46,467 nucleotides of DNA. It comes from Chloroflexota bacterium (lineage in GTDB: Bacteria > Chloroflexota > Anaerolineae > Promineifilales > Promineifilaceae). The notes beneath the pieces are model-generated. The model saw nothing but the letters and a program-made list of their open reading frames with translations. It ran no database searches and was not told where the DNA came from. Where the stretch lies: the NCBI GenBank assembly GCA_024275635.1, contig JAJRYT010000212.1, positions 1-46,467 of the forward strand, given 5' to 3'. Position 1 is the stretch's first letter. Every line of letters starts with the position of its first letter. Position numbers and translations under genes: made by a program. Shown here piece by piece: positions 8,754-17,251 of the stretch.

Positions 8754-9065
8754 ATGGTTCGATCTGAATATATTGAATTTTCTACCAGAGGGGATGCCGA
8801 TATTGTTGACGTGACCGAGCAGGTGGCGCAGGCCGTGGCTGACTCTGACATTGCCAACGGGATTGTGACGCTGTTTACGCCGTCGGCGACGAGCGCTTTG
8901 ACGACGATTGAGTATGAGTCGGGCTGTGTGAGCGATTTGCGCCGCTTGTTTGATGAGATTGTGGATCCGAAACGGCCGTATGCCCACAATGCCTGCTGGG
9001 GTGACGGCAACGGCCACAGCCACGTCCGAGCAGCGTTGTTGGTCGTTCAATTGTTGGGGGAGTGA
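8754..9065 (+). CDS. UPF0047/YjbQ-family protein with internal deletion
   Basis: YjbQ proteins are small (~130-140 residues) trimeric proteins with thiamine-phosphate-synthase-like activity. This copy has the normal N-terminal half, including strand SEYIEFSTRG and TPSATSALTTIEYE in place of the usual HTSA.L.INE region, then AHNACWGDGNGHSHVRAALL. Intact relatives then have ~30 residues containing the conserved LGTWQ segment before a final VV-x-(x)-GE. Here ALL is joined directly to VVQLLGE, so the segment is missing in frame. ATG 8754 is chosen from three consecutive ATGs because AGAGGAG sits six bases upstream. The product (103 aa) may be inactive. A perfect CRP-type site lies upstream. Confidence 0.75.
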   Translation: MVRSEYIEFSTRGDADIVDVTEQVAQAVADSDIANGIVTLFTPSATSALTTIEYESGCVSDLRRLFDEIVDPKRPYAHNACWGDGNGHSHVRAALLVVQLLGE

Positions 9066-9084
9066 GGTGAGGGGATCGTTTGTA

Positions 9085-9244
9085 GGGATTCGTATTCCGT
9101 AAGCCGTGTTCCGTAAGCCGTGTTCCGTAAGCCGTGTTCCGTAAGCCGTATTCCGTAAGCCGTGTTCCGATTACGGATTACGAATTACGAATTACAAATT
9201 ACGGGTCACGGACAACGGATTACGGAACACGGACTACGAATCCC
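9085..9244. repeat. Five 14-bp tandem repeats within a larger inverted repeat
   Basis: The unit TTCCGTAAGCCGTG repeats five times without interruption (9095-9164; the fourth ends in A). The block is enclosed by perfect outer arms GGGATTCGTA (9085-9094) and TACGAATCCC (9235-9244). Between them the words ATTACGAATTACGAATTAC and ACGGAACACGG echo the inverse of the tandem unit. The right arm includes the stop codon and last codon of the adenylyl-cyclase-like gene. Confidence 0.85.
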
Positions 9245-12200
9245 GCCACGCCGCCACGATCTGCCGGTGGACGGCCACATTTTCCAGAAACTTTTGGCGC
9301 AGGGTTTCATCGCTGATGCGGTTGGCCTGTTTTTGCAGTTCGGCGTATGTTTGGGCCAGAATAGTACCGGCTTGTTGGGAAACGGCCGTATCCTCCCCCG
9401 CCGTCTGCTTAAGCGCCTGGTAACAGGTAAACTGCACCTGGAGCGGATACTCAATCCCGTCAGAACCATGCTCGGACATCCAGGCCAAAATCTCCTCAAC
9501 ATGTAGCAAAGCTTGTTTGTTATCGCCTTCCGCCGATGCCGCCCGCGCCAGCCCCGCCAAATCATCAATTGCCAGAGAATCCTGACCCAAATCGCGGCGT
9601 ATCGCCATTGCTTCGGCATAGGCTGCCGCTGCGTTATCCAATTGCCCCAAGCCTGTTAAAGCGTGGCCCAAATACGTCAGACTGTAGCCCTGGCCGCGCC
9701 GGTCGCCAATCTCCCGCTGGATGATCAGCGCCTGTTCACAGTTTTGCCGCGAGGCTTCATTGTCGTCCAGGCCATGATTCACCAACCCCAGATTGACCAG
9801 ACTGGTGGCCTCACCTTGACGGTCGCCAATGATCAGCCGGATTTCCAACGCCTGTTGGTGGTTGTCACGCGCCGCCGCATAATCCCCCATGTCGCCGTAG
9901 ATCAGCCCCAGGTTGCTCAAAACTATCGTCTCGCCGCGCCGGTCGCCAATTGCATGATAGATCGTTAAAGCCTGTTCATCATGATCCCGCGCCGCCGGAT
10001 AATCGCCCAAATCATAATAAATGACGCCCAAATTACTCAAAATATCCGCTTCCCCCTGGCGCTCCCCGGCCGTGCGGTAAATTGCCAGCGCCTGACGGTA
10101 AAATTCTTCGGCGGCCGGATAGTCGCCCTGGAAAAGGTGAACGTGTCCCAGGGTGTTCAAGCTTTTAGCCTCGCTTTGCGGGAACCGATTACTGCGGGCC
10201 AGGGTCAAGGCGTGGCTCAATTTCTCCCGCGCCGGGTCATAATCCCCCTGCCGCCAGAGCACCCGACCCCAGGAGATGTAGGCTTCTGTTTCGCTGCCGA
10301 CGGCCTGGGTTTGGGTGGCAAAGGTCACCGCTTGATGGGCGGCGTCCAGGGCGGCGCCATAGTCGCTGATCGCTTCAAAATAGTTGGCCTGTCGCAGCGC
10401 TACTTTGGCCTGGCGACGGCCGTCGCCCATCTCCGCCGCCAATGTGACCAGAGTCGCCAAATCTTGCGCCTGGGCTTCTCGCTCGCCCCGCAAATCATTC
10501 ACCGCCTCGCGGGCCAGCAAGAGTTCATACCGGGCCGGCCGGTCATCAGCCGGGGTTAGTTCCAGAGCGCGGCTGAAGTAACCGGCCGCTTCGATATTGG
10601 CAAATTGGGCCGCCGCCCATTGCCCGGCCAGCCGGGCGTACACTCGTTCGTGCCCCTCGTGCCCGGCGCGATGCCAATGATAGACCAACAAGGGGTAATA
10701 GGGGGCCAATGGCGTTTCCAGCCGGCCGGTTGTGGGTGGCGTGTTCCCCTGACCGTATTTCGTTTCGTACCAGAGGGCAACGGCCGTATGCAACTGCCGC
10801 CGCTGGGCAAAAAGCAGCGTTTCGTAAGCAACCTCCTGCGTAATGATGTGCTTAAAGATATAGGTCAATTCCGGCTCAGGCGCTTCCAGGGGCGTTAAAT
10901 CCAAGTGCGCCAAATCTTCCAAATACCCTCTCAACAACCGGTGGCTGATTTCCAGATGTTCCCCTAGCGTGTCACGCAGCGTGGGGTAGGCAAAGGTACG
11001 GCCGATTACAGCCGCAACCTTAAGCGTCAACTGCTTTTCCGGCGACAGCCGGTCAAGGCGGGCCAGAACAATCCCCTCAATCGTGTCGGGTAAAGTCTGA
11101 ACCGCTTCAGCCAGATCACGATTTACAACACACTGTTTTTGACCATCTACATCCCGGACAGCAATAAGGCCATTATCGCGCAGCATGTATACCAACTCGG
11201 CGGCAAAGAAAGGGTTCCCGCCGGCGCGGGCGCTGATAAGCTCGGCTACAGCCTCTGGCAAGTCGCCATCCAGGCCGAGCCGAGCCGCCGCCAGCGCCAA
11301 AATATTCTCTGTCGAAAGCGGCGTCAACCGCATCCGTTCCGTGATAGCCATCGCTGCTAAAGCGGCGGCTTCAGTATGTAAAGACCCCTCCGCCGGGGGA
11401 CGCATCGCCACGACCAACAACAGCGGAACCTGGGCAATACGCAACCCCCGCGAAACCTGCAAAATCAAATCCCAGGAAAGCGAATCGAGCCATTGCGCGT
11501 CCTCCAACACCAGCGCCAGAGGTCTGTCTGTTGCCCAGGCATATAAAAGAGACATTAAAAAAGAAACCAGACTTTCATGCCGCAAGTGGGCGTCCAGTGA
11601 ACGAGTGAGATCGTTTTCAGGAAGACCCAAATTCAGAACGTCATTTAACAGAGGCAATCGTTCGACCATATCAGGAACGCTGTCTTGCACCTGCTCTGCT
11701 ACCCGCTGCCGTCGTAAATGGGGATCATCAATGTCATCAATGTCAAAGTAAGATGAGAAAATCTCCCGCCAGGCGCGGTATGGCGTTTGCTGCTCAATGC
11801 TGCGCCCCATTCCCTTTAGACCGGCCACCCCGCGTTGGCGCATGAGCCGCGCCAACGCTTCCACTAACCGGGATTTGCCGATGCCGGCTTCACCTTCGAT
11901 AAGCAGGCAAAGAGGATGATTACGGCCGGTCCGGATATCGTCCAGGGTGGATGTTAACTGCGCTAATTCGGTTGTACGGCCGATAAGAGCGCCGATAGCT
12001 GTTGCCGACTGCTCATCTTGCCCGGCTTCGCCTGTGGGTTGATAGACGCGGATAAGCCCGACTTTTCCTTTGACGCCAACTGGGGGCAAGCTTATGAAAG
12101 CCAGACGCTGCCGGGCCCAGCGATAGGTCTCATACCCGCACCGAATCTGGCCCGGCCCGGCCGCGCTCATTAATCGGGCCGCCAGATTGACTGTATCGCC

Positions 12201-13292
12201 CATGACGGTGTATTCGCGCCGGGTGGCGCTGCCAACCGGCCCGGCAAACACACGCCCGGTGGTGACGCCAATCGCCAGTTGGAGCGATTGGGACTGGGCC
12301 AGGGATTGTAGATCCATGGCGCAGCGCACGGCGCGTTCCGGATCGTCTTCGTGAGCGTGTGGCGGCGCGCCGAATAAGGCGAGCAGGATCGTGCCTTTGT
12401 CATCAACGGCCAGTTTGTTGATGTTGCCTTCGTAACGGTTGATGATTTCCTGGGCTGATCGCAGGAAGGTATGTAGTTGGGCGATGGCGTCCGGCTGTTG
12501 GTAATCAACGCCGGCAACGCCCACGAACAGCACGCTCATGGGGCGCAAGACGGCCAACCATTCCTGTAGTTCTTCGCCCAGCCAGGCCAGGACGGTGCGC
12601 GGTACGAATGCGCGGAGGGCGGTTTCTGTGGCCGCCGGATCGGGGATGCGCGTCCACTCGGTCTGTGGCAGTGGTTGGGGCGGGACGGGATCGGGATGGA
12701 TGAGGTTTTTGGCTTCGGGGCTGAGGGCTGTTTCGCCCCGTTGGGCTTGATGTTCGGCCTGGGCAACCTGGCGCAGCGGGTCGCCGGCGATGACATATTC
12801 CCACCGCCCCTGACCGCCGCCAATCTGGGCTGATAGGATTTCGCCGGCCCCAACGCCGATTTTCATGCCCAGGGCGACGGGGCCGGCGCTGGTGTCGAGG
12901 GCGGCGAATTCGGTCATGGCGTTTTGCATGGTTTGGGCGGCTTGCCAGGCGCGCCGGGTGGCGATGCTCAGGGGTTCTGCCTCAGCCCGGAATACGGCCG
13001 TCATCGCATCCCCGCTAAACTTGACGACCTCGCCGCCTTCAGCTTCGATGATGGCTATCATGCGGCTGAAGTAGCCGTTTAAGAGACGGGTTAACTCTTC
13101 CGGCCCTTCTGATCCTTTCTGGGCCAGCGCTTCTGTGAGCGGCGTAAAACCGGACACGTCGGCAAACAAGATCGCGGCGGCGAATTGTTCGGAAACGGCT
13201 TCTGACGGCGGCGCGGCGGCGGCGGCTTGCACTGTTTTTTGGATGATGCACGGAGGAACGTAGGCAGCAATTGTTTCCAGGATGTCTGTCAT
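9234..13292 (-). CDS. Soluble-adenylyl-cyclase-like protein: two cyclase domains, NTPase, TPR
   Basis: A 1352-residue cytosolic protein with the order seen in mammalian sAC (ADCY10). Cyclase domain 1 (~36-200) supplies the metal-binding pair, D45 in FADVSGFT and D95 in KFSGDA, but lacks the N/R catalytic pair. Cyclase domain 2 (~250-425) has G258 where a metal Asp should be, yet carries K293, D366, N369 and R373 (MGDTVNLAAR). The two halves can therefore form one composite site; Lys plus Asp predicts ATP as substrate, giving cAMP. A large NTPase follows, Walker A GEAGIGKSR (467-475), of the AAA_16/STAND type. The last ~450 residues are TPR repeats (YPAAEEFYRQALAIYR-like units). It lies two genes from a cyclic-nucleotide-type Crp regulator. 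The last codon and stop sit in a tandem-repeat arm. Confidence 0.9.
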   Translation of the reverse strand: MTDILETIAAYVPPCIIQKTVQAAAAAPPSEAVSEQFAAAILFADVSGFTPLTEALAQKGSEGPEELTRLLNGYFSRMIAIIEAEGGEVVKFSGDAMTAVFRAEAEPLSIATRRAWQAAQTMQNAMTEFAALDTSAGPVALGMKIGVGAGEILSAQIGGGQGRWEYVIAGDPLRQVAQAEHQAQRGETALSPEAKNLIHPDPVPPQPLPQTEWTRIPDPAATETALRAFVPRTVLAWLGEELQEWLAVLRPMSVLFVGVAGVDYQQPDAIAQLHTFLRSAQEIINRYEGNINKLAVDDKGTILLALFGAPPHAHEDDPERAVRCAMDLQSLAQSQSLQLAIGVTTGRVFAGPVGSATRREYTVMGDTVNLAARLMSAAGPGQIRCGYETYRWARQRLAFISLPPVGVKGKVGLIRVYQPTGEAGQDEQSATAIGALIGRTTELAQLTSTLDDIRTGRNHPLCLLIEGEAGIGKSRLVEALARLMRQRGVAGLKGMGRSIEQQTPYRAWREIFSSYFDIDDIDDPHLRRQRVAEQVQDSVPDMVERLPLLNDVLNLGLPENDLTRSLDAHLRHESLVSFLMSLLYAWATDRPLALVLEDAQWLDSLSWDLILQVSRGLRIAQVPLLLVVAMRPPAEGSLHTEAAALAAMAITERMRLTPLSTENILALAAARLGLDGDLPEAVAELISARAGGNPFFAAELVYMLRDNGLIAVRDVDGQKQCVVNRDLAEAVQTLPDTIEGIVLARLDRLSPEKQLTLKVAAVIGRTFAYPTLRDTLGEHLEISHRLLRGYLEDLAHLDLTPLEAPEPELTYIFKHIITQEVAYETLLFAQRRQLHTAVALWYETKYGQGNTPPTTGRLETPLAPYYPLLVYHWHRAGHEGHERVYARLAGQWAAAQFANIEAAGYFSRALELTPADDRPARYELLLAREAVNDLRGEREAQAQDLATLVTLAAEMGDGRRQAKVALRQANYFEAISDYGAALDAAHQAVTFATQTQAVGSETEAYISWGRVLWRQGDYDPAREKLSHALTLARSNRFPQSEAKSLNTLGHVHLFQGDYPAAEEFYRQALAIYRTAGERQGEADILSNLGVIYYDLGDYPAARDHDEQALTIYHAIGDRRGETIVLSNLGLIYGDMGDYAAARDNHQQALEIRLIIGDRQGEATSLVNLGLVNHGLDDNEASRQNCEQALIIQREIGDRRGQGYSLTYLGHALTGLGQLDNAAAAYAEAMAIRRDLGQDSLAIDDLAGLARAASAEGDNKQALLHVEEILAWMSEHGSDGIEYPLQVQFTCYQALKQTAGEDTAVSQQAGTILAQTYAELQKQANRISDETLRQKFLENVAVHRQIVAAWRDS

Positions 13293-13330
13293 AATGCGCT
13301 CTATGTGAAAAACTTAATTACTGATTCCCA

Positions 13331-13339
13331 AGTATAGCA
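13331..13339 (-). promoter_or_regulatory. Possible extended -10 promoter for the cyclase gene
   Basis: On the minus strand the gap reads TGCTATACT, an extended -10 (TGn plus TATACT), about 39 bp before the cyclase ATG. No good -35 is seen. The same nine bases occur upstream of ftsH (30717-30725), which gives the call some weight. Confidence 0.35.
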
Positions 13340-13357
13340 TAATGGCAGGGGGGAAGT

Positions 13358-13410
13358 GACTAAAGTGACTAAAGTGGCTAAAGTGGGAAGTGACTAAAGT
13401 GGGAAGTGAC
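13358..13410. repeat. AAGTGACTAAAGTGG-family tandem repeat
   Basis: GTGACTAAAGTGACTAAAGTGG words repeat about five times with small changes in the gap between the peptidase and cyclase genes. Related copies are at 1957-2006 and 30764-30805. Confidence 0.7.
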
Positions 13411-13449
13411 GCGCATTGTTGTGTGCGCGGTGGATGCCAGACTGCTGGC

Positions 13450-13488
13450 AAGACCTACGAGGTTTTGCCCGGAAACCTCGTAGGTCTT
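13450..13488. repeat. Perfect 16-bp inverted repeat downstream of the C11 peptidase
   Basis: AAGACCTACGAGGTTT (13450-13465) and AAACCTCGTAGGTCTT (13473-13488) are exact inverse complements around a 7-nt loop. The element lies 21 bp past the peptidase stop, so it could end that transcript. It lacks a T-run and looks like a dispersed repeat hairpin. Confidence 0.75.
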
Positions 13489-13509
13489 GGATTATAAATG
13501 CGTGCGGCT

Positions 13510-16500
13510 TTACTTGAGGACGACGGGCAGGTAGACGAAGGTATCGCCGCCGAGTTTGGGCTGGAGGAAGCGGACGCTGGTCATCCCTTTGCGGTTGTCG
13601 CCGCCGTCGGTTCCGGTAGCGCCGTTGCCACCCTGGGTGACGGCCCAAACCAGGAATTCGTCCCAACGGCCGTTTATCCCGCTCTCGTCATCTGTCATTT
13701 GGAAGAGACGGCCGTTGATGTAATCGTTAAACGCGCTGGAACCGTTGAAGGCGGGGTAGTAGATGGACAGGCCATGCGCGCCGCTGTGATCCCAGTAGTA
13801 GCCGCCAGCATTGCCGCTGTCATGTTTTTCGTAGGCGACGGCATTGGTAACGGCCGTTTTCACCTGGTTGGCAATCGTCGTTCCCACCAAACCGCTCGTC
13901 TCGTCGGCCAGGTCCCACAGGTCAATGTAATCGGCGTTGACCGGGTTGGTGGCGTCATTGCTGGCGGCAAAAGCCTGGGCGTTGCTGCGGGCGGTGGTAA
14001 CGGCCGTTTTATTCCCCGTCGCTACCAGCGCATTCCCCAGGTTGGTAGCCGCCTGTTTGACGGCCGCCATCTGGCTGGTATCAATCAGTGAAATGGTGTG
14101 GGGATACCCCTGGGCAACGGCCAGATTGTAGTACGTGTCCACAATATTCTGCCCCACAGCCAGCGGCGTATCTGTTTGCGCCAGACCGCTGAAATAATTG
14201 GGATAGGTACTCAACCCCCAGCTAATCTGCTCAAAAAAGACGACGTAATCAACCCATTGGCTGACGTCGTAAGCATTTTCGGCCATGCCCATCAGGCAGG
14301 CTTCATAGTCAAAAATATCAATTTTGCGCTGGCCGATGTTGGTGATGTCCTTCAGCGCCGAATACACTTCCGGCGGGGTCAGGCTGTCGTTGCCGTTCGT
14401 CTGATCCCAACTGATGCCATAGACGCCATGCCCATGATCATCAAGCGCCAGGTAATAATTCTCCGCCGGGAACAAATCCATCGCCCAACCAGCGAAGCTA
14501 GCCAGCGTGTCGGGATCGCCCATATTGACTTCACCGCGCGGCCAGTAATTGACTCCCTCCTGGTAAACCCCGTTGGGCTGGATGTGATACCGCGCGGAAT
14601 CGCCATCGCCCGGGCCGTCATAAAGGACGAGGATGTCCATGAAATTGGCTTTGCTGCCGATGAAGGTTTCGAGATTTTGGATGTATCCCTTCAATGTGGC
14701 CTCGAAGTTGATGTCTTCAGCGTTGAGGTAGAGCATCACCGTCCATTTGCGGCCGCCGGGGTTGGGGTCGTCGGTCGGCGGCGGCGCTTGCCCGGTTCCG
14801 CCGCAGTCTACGGTCAGTTCGTAGGTGTGGTTGGGGCCGCCATAGCCGGTGAATGATTCCACCTGGATGTAGTAATTGGCGGAGACGGTGTTGGTGTAAT
14901 GGATGAAGGAGTCGTAGCTAAACCCGTCATCGTCGTTGAAATCGAGGAAAGTGACGCCGGGGCTGCTGTACAGGGTCAGCATGGAATCCAGATCGGACGG
15001 ATTGTTCAGATCGGTGCGGGCTTTGATGTCAATGTCAAAGGCGGTAGGCGCATTGTTAAGGACTAACCAATCTTCGTCGTAGCTGGAGAAGGCGTCGCCG
15101 ATGACGCCGTTGATGGGGGTGTCGCAACTGATGGGGGTGGCGTTCAGATAATCGTCGTTGGACTCATTGGCGTCGAGGCCGCTGCCCCCGCCGGTGGCGT
15201 AGATGCGGATATAATCTATCCAGGCGGCGGTGTCGGTTCCTGCGCCGCCCCGGTTGTACATTTCAAAATTGAGGTCAATGTCCTTGCCTAAATTGACTGC
15301 ATCGGCAATGGCGGCAACTTCGGCATCGCTCAGGGTAAACAAAACCTGTTGCCATTCGCCGGTGGCGTAGTAGACGTCCATGCAGCCCAGATCAACCAGG
15401 AAATTCCACGTACCTCCTTCTGTAAGACTGGCGCAGAACCAGTCGCTGCCAGGCTGGGTTTCGTTCGTACCAATGCCAAACCAGTAATTGATGGTGACGT
15501 CGGTCGTGCCGGCCGGAAGGGTAAAAGTTTGATAGAGGAAATCGTTTTCATCCCCGTCGTACCAAAGGTAGGCGGCGTAGGTTCCTTCAACGGCCGTTAC
15601 ATCGCTCACCCCCACCGTCGTCACAGCGCTTGGTCCATCCGGGGCGGCCGGGTGGGGTTTGGCGGCGACGGATTGGGCGGGGAGAGACGGCCGTTCCTCA
15701 ACCAGACTGGCCGGGCTGTCGGCAATGCCCACCGTGTCCGAATACCAGAGCCAGTTGGTCAGGTCGCCCGTTTCAAAGCTGCCATTCAGGACGAGTTCGC
15801 CGTTGGGGTCCGGCGTGGGCGGCGGCGGCGGCGTGGCGTCAACTGAGTAGCCCCAGACCTGCACTTCATCCACAAACGGCCCCTCATATCCAGCGCTAAC
15901 CGAGCTGTCACTTTCAAATACCCAAGCTATCCATACTTCTGAGTAGCCAGCATATGAAGTCAGCCAATAAGCTTGGTCCGTCCAACCGCCCGTGTTGCCT
16001 GACCAATAATCGCAACTGTAGTTGCTAAAATCAACTGAAACACAAAAATACAGCCAATCAAACTCAGGTTCCGTGTCCAGCCAAAGACCAAAATTAACGA
16101 AGATGTCATCCATGTTGCTGAAATCGAATTTGTATTCCATCCAGCTATTTAAGTTGTCGGAATACCAATCAGTGTATGGATCTAATACATCGGTATCGGT
16201 GTAAATTCCACCCGCTGCCGGCCAGACTGACCAGGAGCCGTATTGAAAATAATAACTTGTATCACCCCAGGTGCGGTCAAAGCCATCATTCCCAAAATCG
16301 CTTAGAATCCAATTGCCTGGAAAAGTGCCTTCAAACCCTTCATCCAATTCAAGGGACCAACCCTGGGTGGTCAAAACGCCGTCGAGGTTGGGAGATTGAT
16401 ACGGGGCGTCTGGGCCAGCTGCCCGGTCGCTGCCGGATTTCTCCGGGGCGGCGGCGGGCAGGTCGGCGGGTTTGTTGGCGCCGGCGGCCAGCGCGCCCAG

Positions 16501-16758
16501 CTCGCCCCGCTTGATGTGCAGGCTGGGTTGGAAGGGGACGACTTCCAGGTCGGTGTTGGCGGCGGCGGCCGGGGCGTTCGCCGTTCCCGGCTCCGGCGTT
16601 TGTATAGGCGGATTGAGGGGCGGGGGGGCTAAAGGGGGGGCGGTGACGGCCGTTTTCGCCAATGACGGCGCGGGGAGCAAAAATGGAATTGCTAAGACGA
16701 GGACAAGGACACAAGTGGCAACCGAGAATACAAGAATGCGACGGTAATTAGAACTCAT
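13510..16758 (-). CDS. Secreted clostripain-family (C11) cysteine peptidase with PPC domain
   Basis: A 1082-residue exported protein. The signal sequence is clear (MSSNYRRILVFSVATC, hydrophobic core, ending near APSLAKT). ATG 16758 has TGGAGGG just upstream; a longer frame would add 26 residues before the signal. A low-complexity stretch is followed by carbohydrate/MAM-like beta-rich regions with two NGSFETGDL-style segments, then a PPC domain (~540-660, DANESNDDY...SYDEDWLVL). The C11 catalytic domain starts at KWTVMLYLNAED and carries the dyad region DDHGHG (H775/H777) and DYEACLMGMAE (C821). The final residues FVYLPVVLK form a short hydrophobic tail of a kind I recall at the end of many Chloroflexota secreted proteins. 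It probably degrades proteins outside the cell with Arg/Lys preference, inferred from family. Confidence 0.88.
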   Translation of the reverse strand: MSSNYRRILVFSVATCVLVLVLAIPFLLPAPSLAKTAVTAPPLAPPPLNPPIQTPEPGTANAPAAAANTDLEVVPFQPSLHIKRGELGALAAGANKPADLPAAAPEKSGSDRAAGPDAPYQSPNLDGVLTTQGWSLELDEGFEGTFPGNWILSDFGNDGFDRTWGDTSYYFQYGSWSVWPAAGGIYTDTDVLDPYTDWYSDNLNSWMEYKFDFSNMDDIFVNFGLWLDTEPEFDWLYFCVSVDFSNYSCDYWSGNTGGWTDQAYWLTSYAGYSEVWIAWVFESDSSVSAGYEGPFVDEVQVWGYSVDATPPPPPTPDPNGELVLNGSFETGDLTNWLWYSDTVGIADSPASLVEERPSLPAQSVAAKPHPAAPDGPSAVTTVGVSDVTAVEGTYAAYLWYDGDENDFLYQTFTLPAGTTDVTINYWFGIGTNETQPGSDWFCASLTEGGTWNFLVDLGCMDVYYATGEWQQVLFTLSDAEVAAIADAVNLGKDIDLNFEMYNRGGAGTDTAAWIDYIRIYATGGGSGLDANESNDDYLNATPISCDTPINGVIGDAFSSYDEDWLVLNNAPTAFDIDIKARTDLNNPSDLDSMLTLYSSPGVTFLDFNDDDGFSYDSFIHYTNTVSANYYIQVESFTGYGGPNHTYELTVDCGGTGQAPPPTDDPNPGGRKWTVMLYLNAEDINFEATLKGYIQNLETFIGSKANFMDILVLYDGPGDGDSARYHIQPNGVYQEGVNYWPRGEVNMGDPDTLASFAGWAMDLFPAENYYLALDDHGHGVYGISWDQTNGNDSLTPPEVYSALKDITNIGQRKIDIFDYEACLMGMAENAYDVSQWVDYVVFFEQISWGLSTYPNYFSGLAQTDTPLAVGQNIVDTYYNLAVAQGYPHTISLIDTSQMAAVKQAATNLGNALVATGNKTAVTTARSNAQAFAASNDATNPVNADYIDLWDLADETSGLVGTTIANQVKTAVTNAVAYEKHDSGNAGGYYWDHSGAHGLSIYYPAFNGSSAFNDYINGRLFQMTDDESGINGRWDEFLVWAVTQGGNGATGTDGGDNRKGMTSVRFLQPKLGGDTFVYLPVVLK

Positions 16759-17042
16759 TATATCCCTCCAAACGTATACATTTATAAAACGGCAAGTTGG
16801 CTCAAGGTGAGCTGGGGCCGATAGGTACCGATACAACTATAGTCACGATTTTGCTCCATCCCTTCTATCATTGATGGAATCAACAAAATGGCATTCGTCT
16901 TCACAGTATACTCAATATCGGGCGTGCGAATCAATGAATTTGCGCCGGGACAGCCCGCTTTTCACTCAAATTTTGCAATTGATTCGCTACGGGGCAACCA
17001 TAAAGGTTGCCCTACAGGAGGCGAACTGCCGCAGTTCATTAC

Positions 17043-17182
17043 CCAGGGCGATTGCATACGCTCGTTTTTGCTTATTGACGACGGTTGAAAACCGTCGTCT
17101 GAAGCGCACTAAAATGGGTGTCTTTTAACATGCTTCAGCCTGTTTCTTGTCTCAGAATTCCTGGCGTATGCGATTGCCCTGG
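17043..17182. mobile_element. MITE-like element with 19-bp imperfect terminal inverted repeats
   Basis: CCAGGGCGATTGCATACGC (17043-17061) is matched by the inverse complement of 17164-17182, differing at two positions. Inside lies the 10-bp perfect hairpin at 17077-17099. The 140-bp unit has no coding capacity, so if mobile it would need a transposase in trans. No clear target-site duplication is visible. Confidence 0.4.
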
Positions 17183-17199
17183 TTCATTGCCGAAAATAG

Positions 17200-17227
17200 T
17201 TGACAATATCGCTTGAATTGTTATGAT
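17200..17227 (+). promoter_or_regulatory. Sigma-70-type promoter of the GntR/PBP regulator operon
   Basis: TTGACA (17200-17205), a 16-bp spacer, then TATGAT (17222-17227). Transcription would start near 17234, leaving a leader of under 20 nt before ATG 17252 and no Shine-Dalgarno, so the mRNA is close to leaderless. Confidence 0.6.
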
Positions 17228-17250
17228 TGTGCCCTGACAATTGGCACAAT
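17226..17250. promoter_or_regulatory. Palindromic operator ATTGTGCC-N9-GGCACAAT
   Basis: Two perfect 8-bp inverse arms, ATTGTGCC (17226-17233) and GGCACAAT (17243-17250), overlap the -10 and predicted start site and end one base before the regulator's ATG. The position is ideal for repression of the regulator itself and of the downstream transporter genes. Confidence 0.6.
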
Positions 17251-17251
17251 T

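Larger units (their letters stand above)
16759..17251. other. 493-bp gap without a convincing gene; holds small hairpins and a MITE-like element
   Basis: An open frame of 85 codons (16871-17128) has no ribosome binding site, no recognisable motif and runs through the hairpins, so I do not call it. The gap contains GGGCAACC/GGTTGCCC (16992-17012, 5-nt loop), a perfect 10-bp hairpin GACGACGGTT/AACCGTCGTC (17077-17099), outer 19-bp inverted repeats (17043-17061 and 17164-17182), and at its right end the promoter and operator of the GntR-type gene. Confidence 0.6.

Noticed and set aside
9095..9164. Tandem 14-bp repeats as a possible CRISPR array
   Set aside because: Units are contiguous with no spacers and are too short; no cas genes nearby.
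16871..17128. 85-codon open frame in the large intergenic gap
   Set aside because: No ribosome site, no motif, and it crosses the hairpin and terminal inverted repeat of a MITE-like element.
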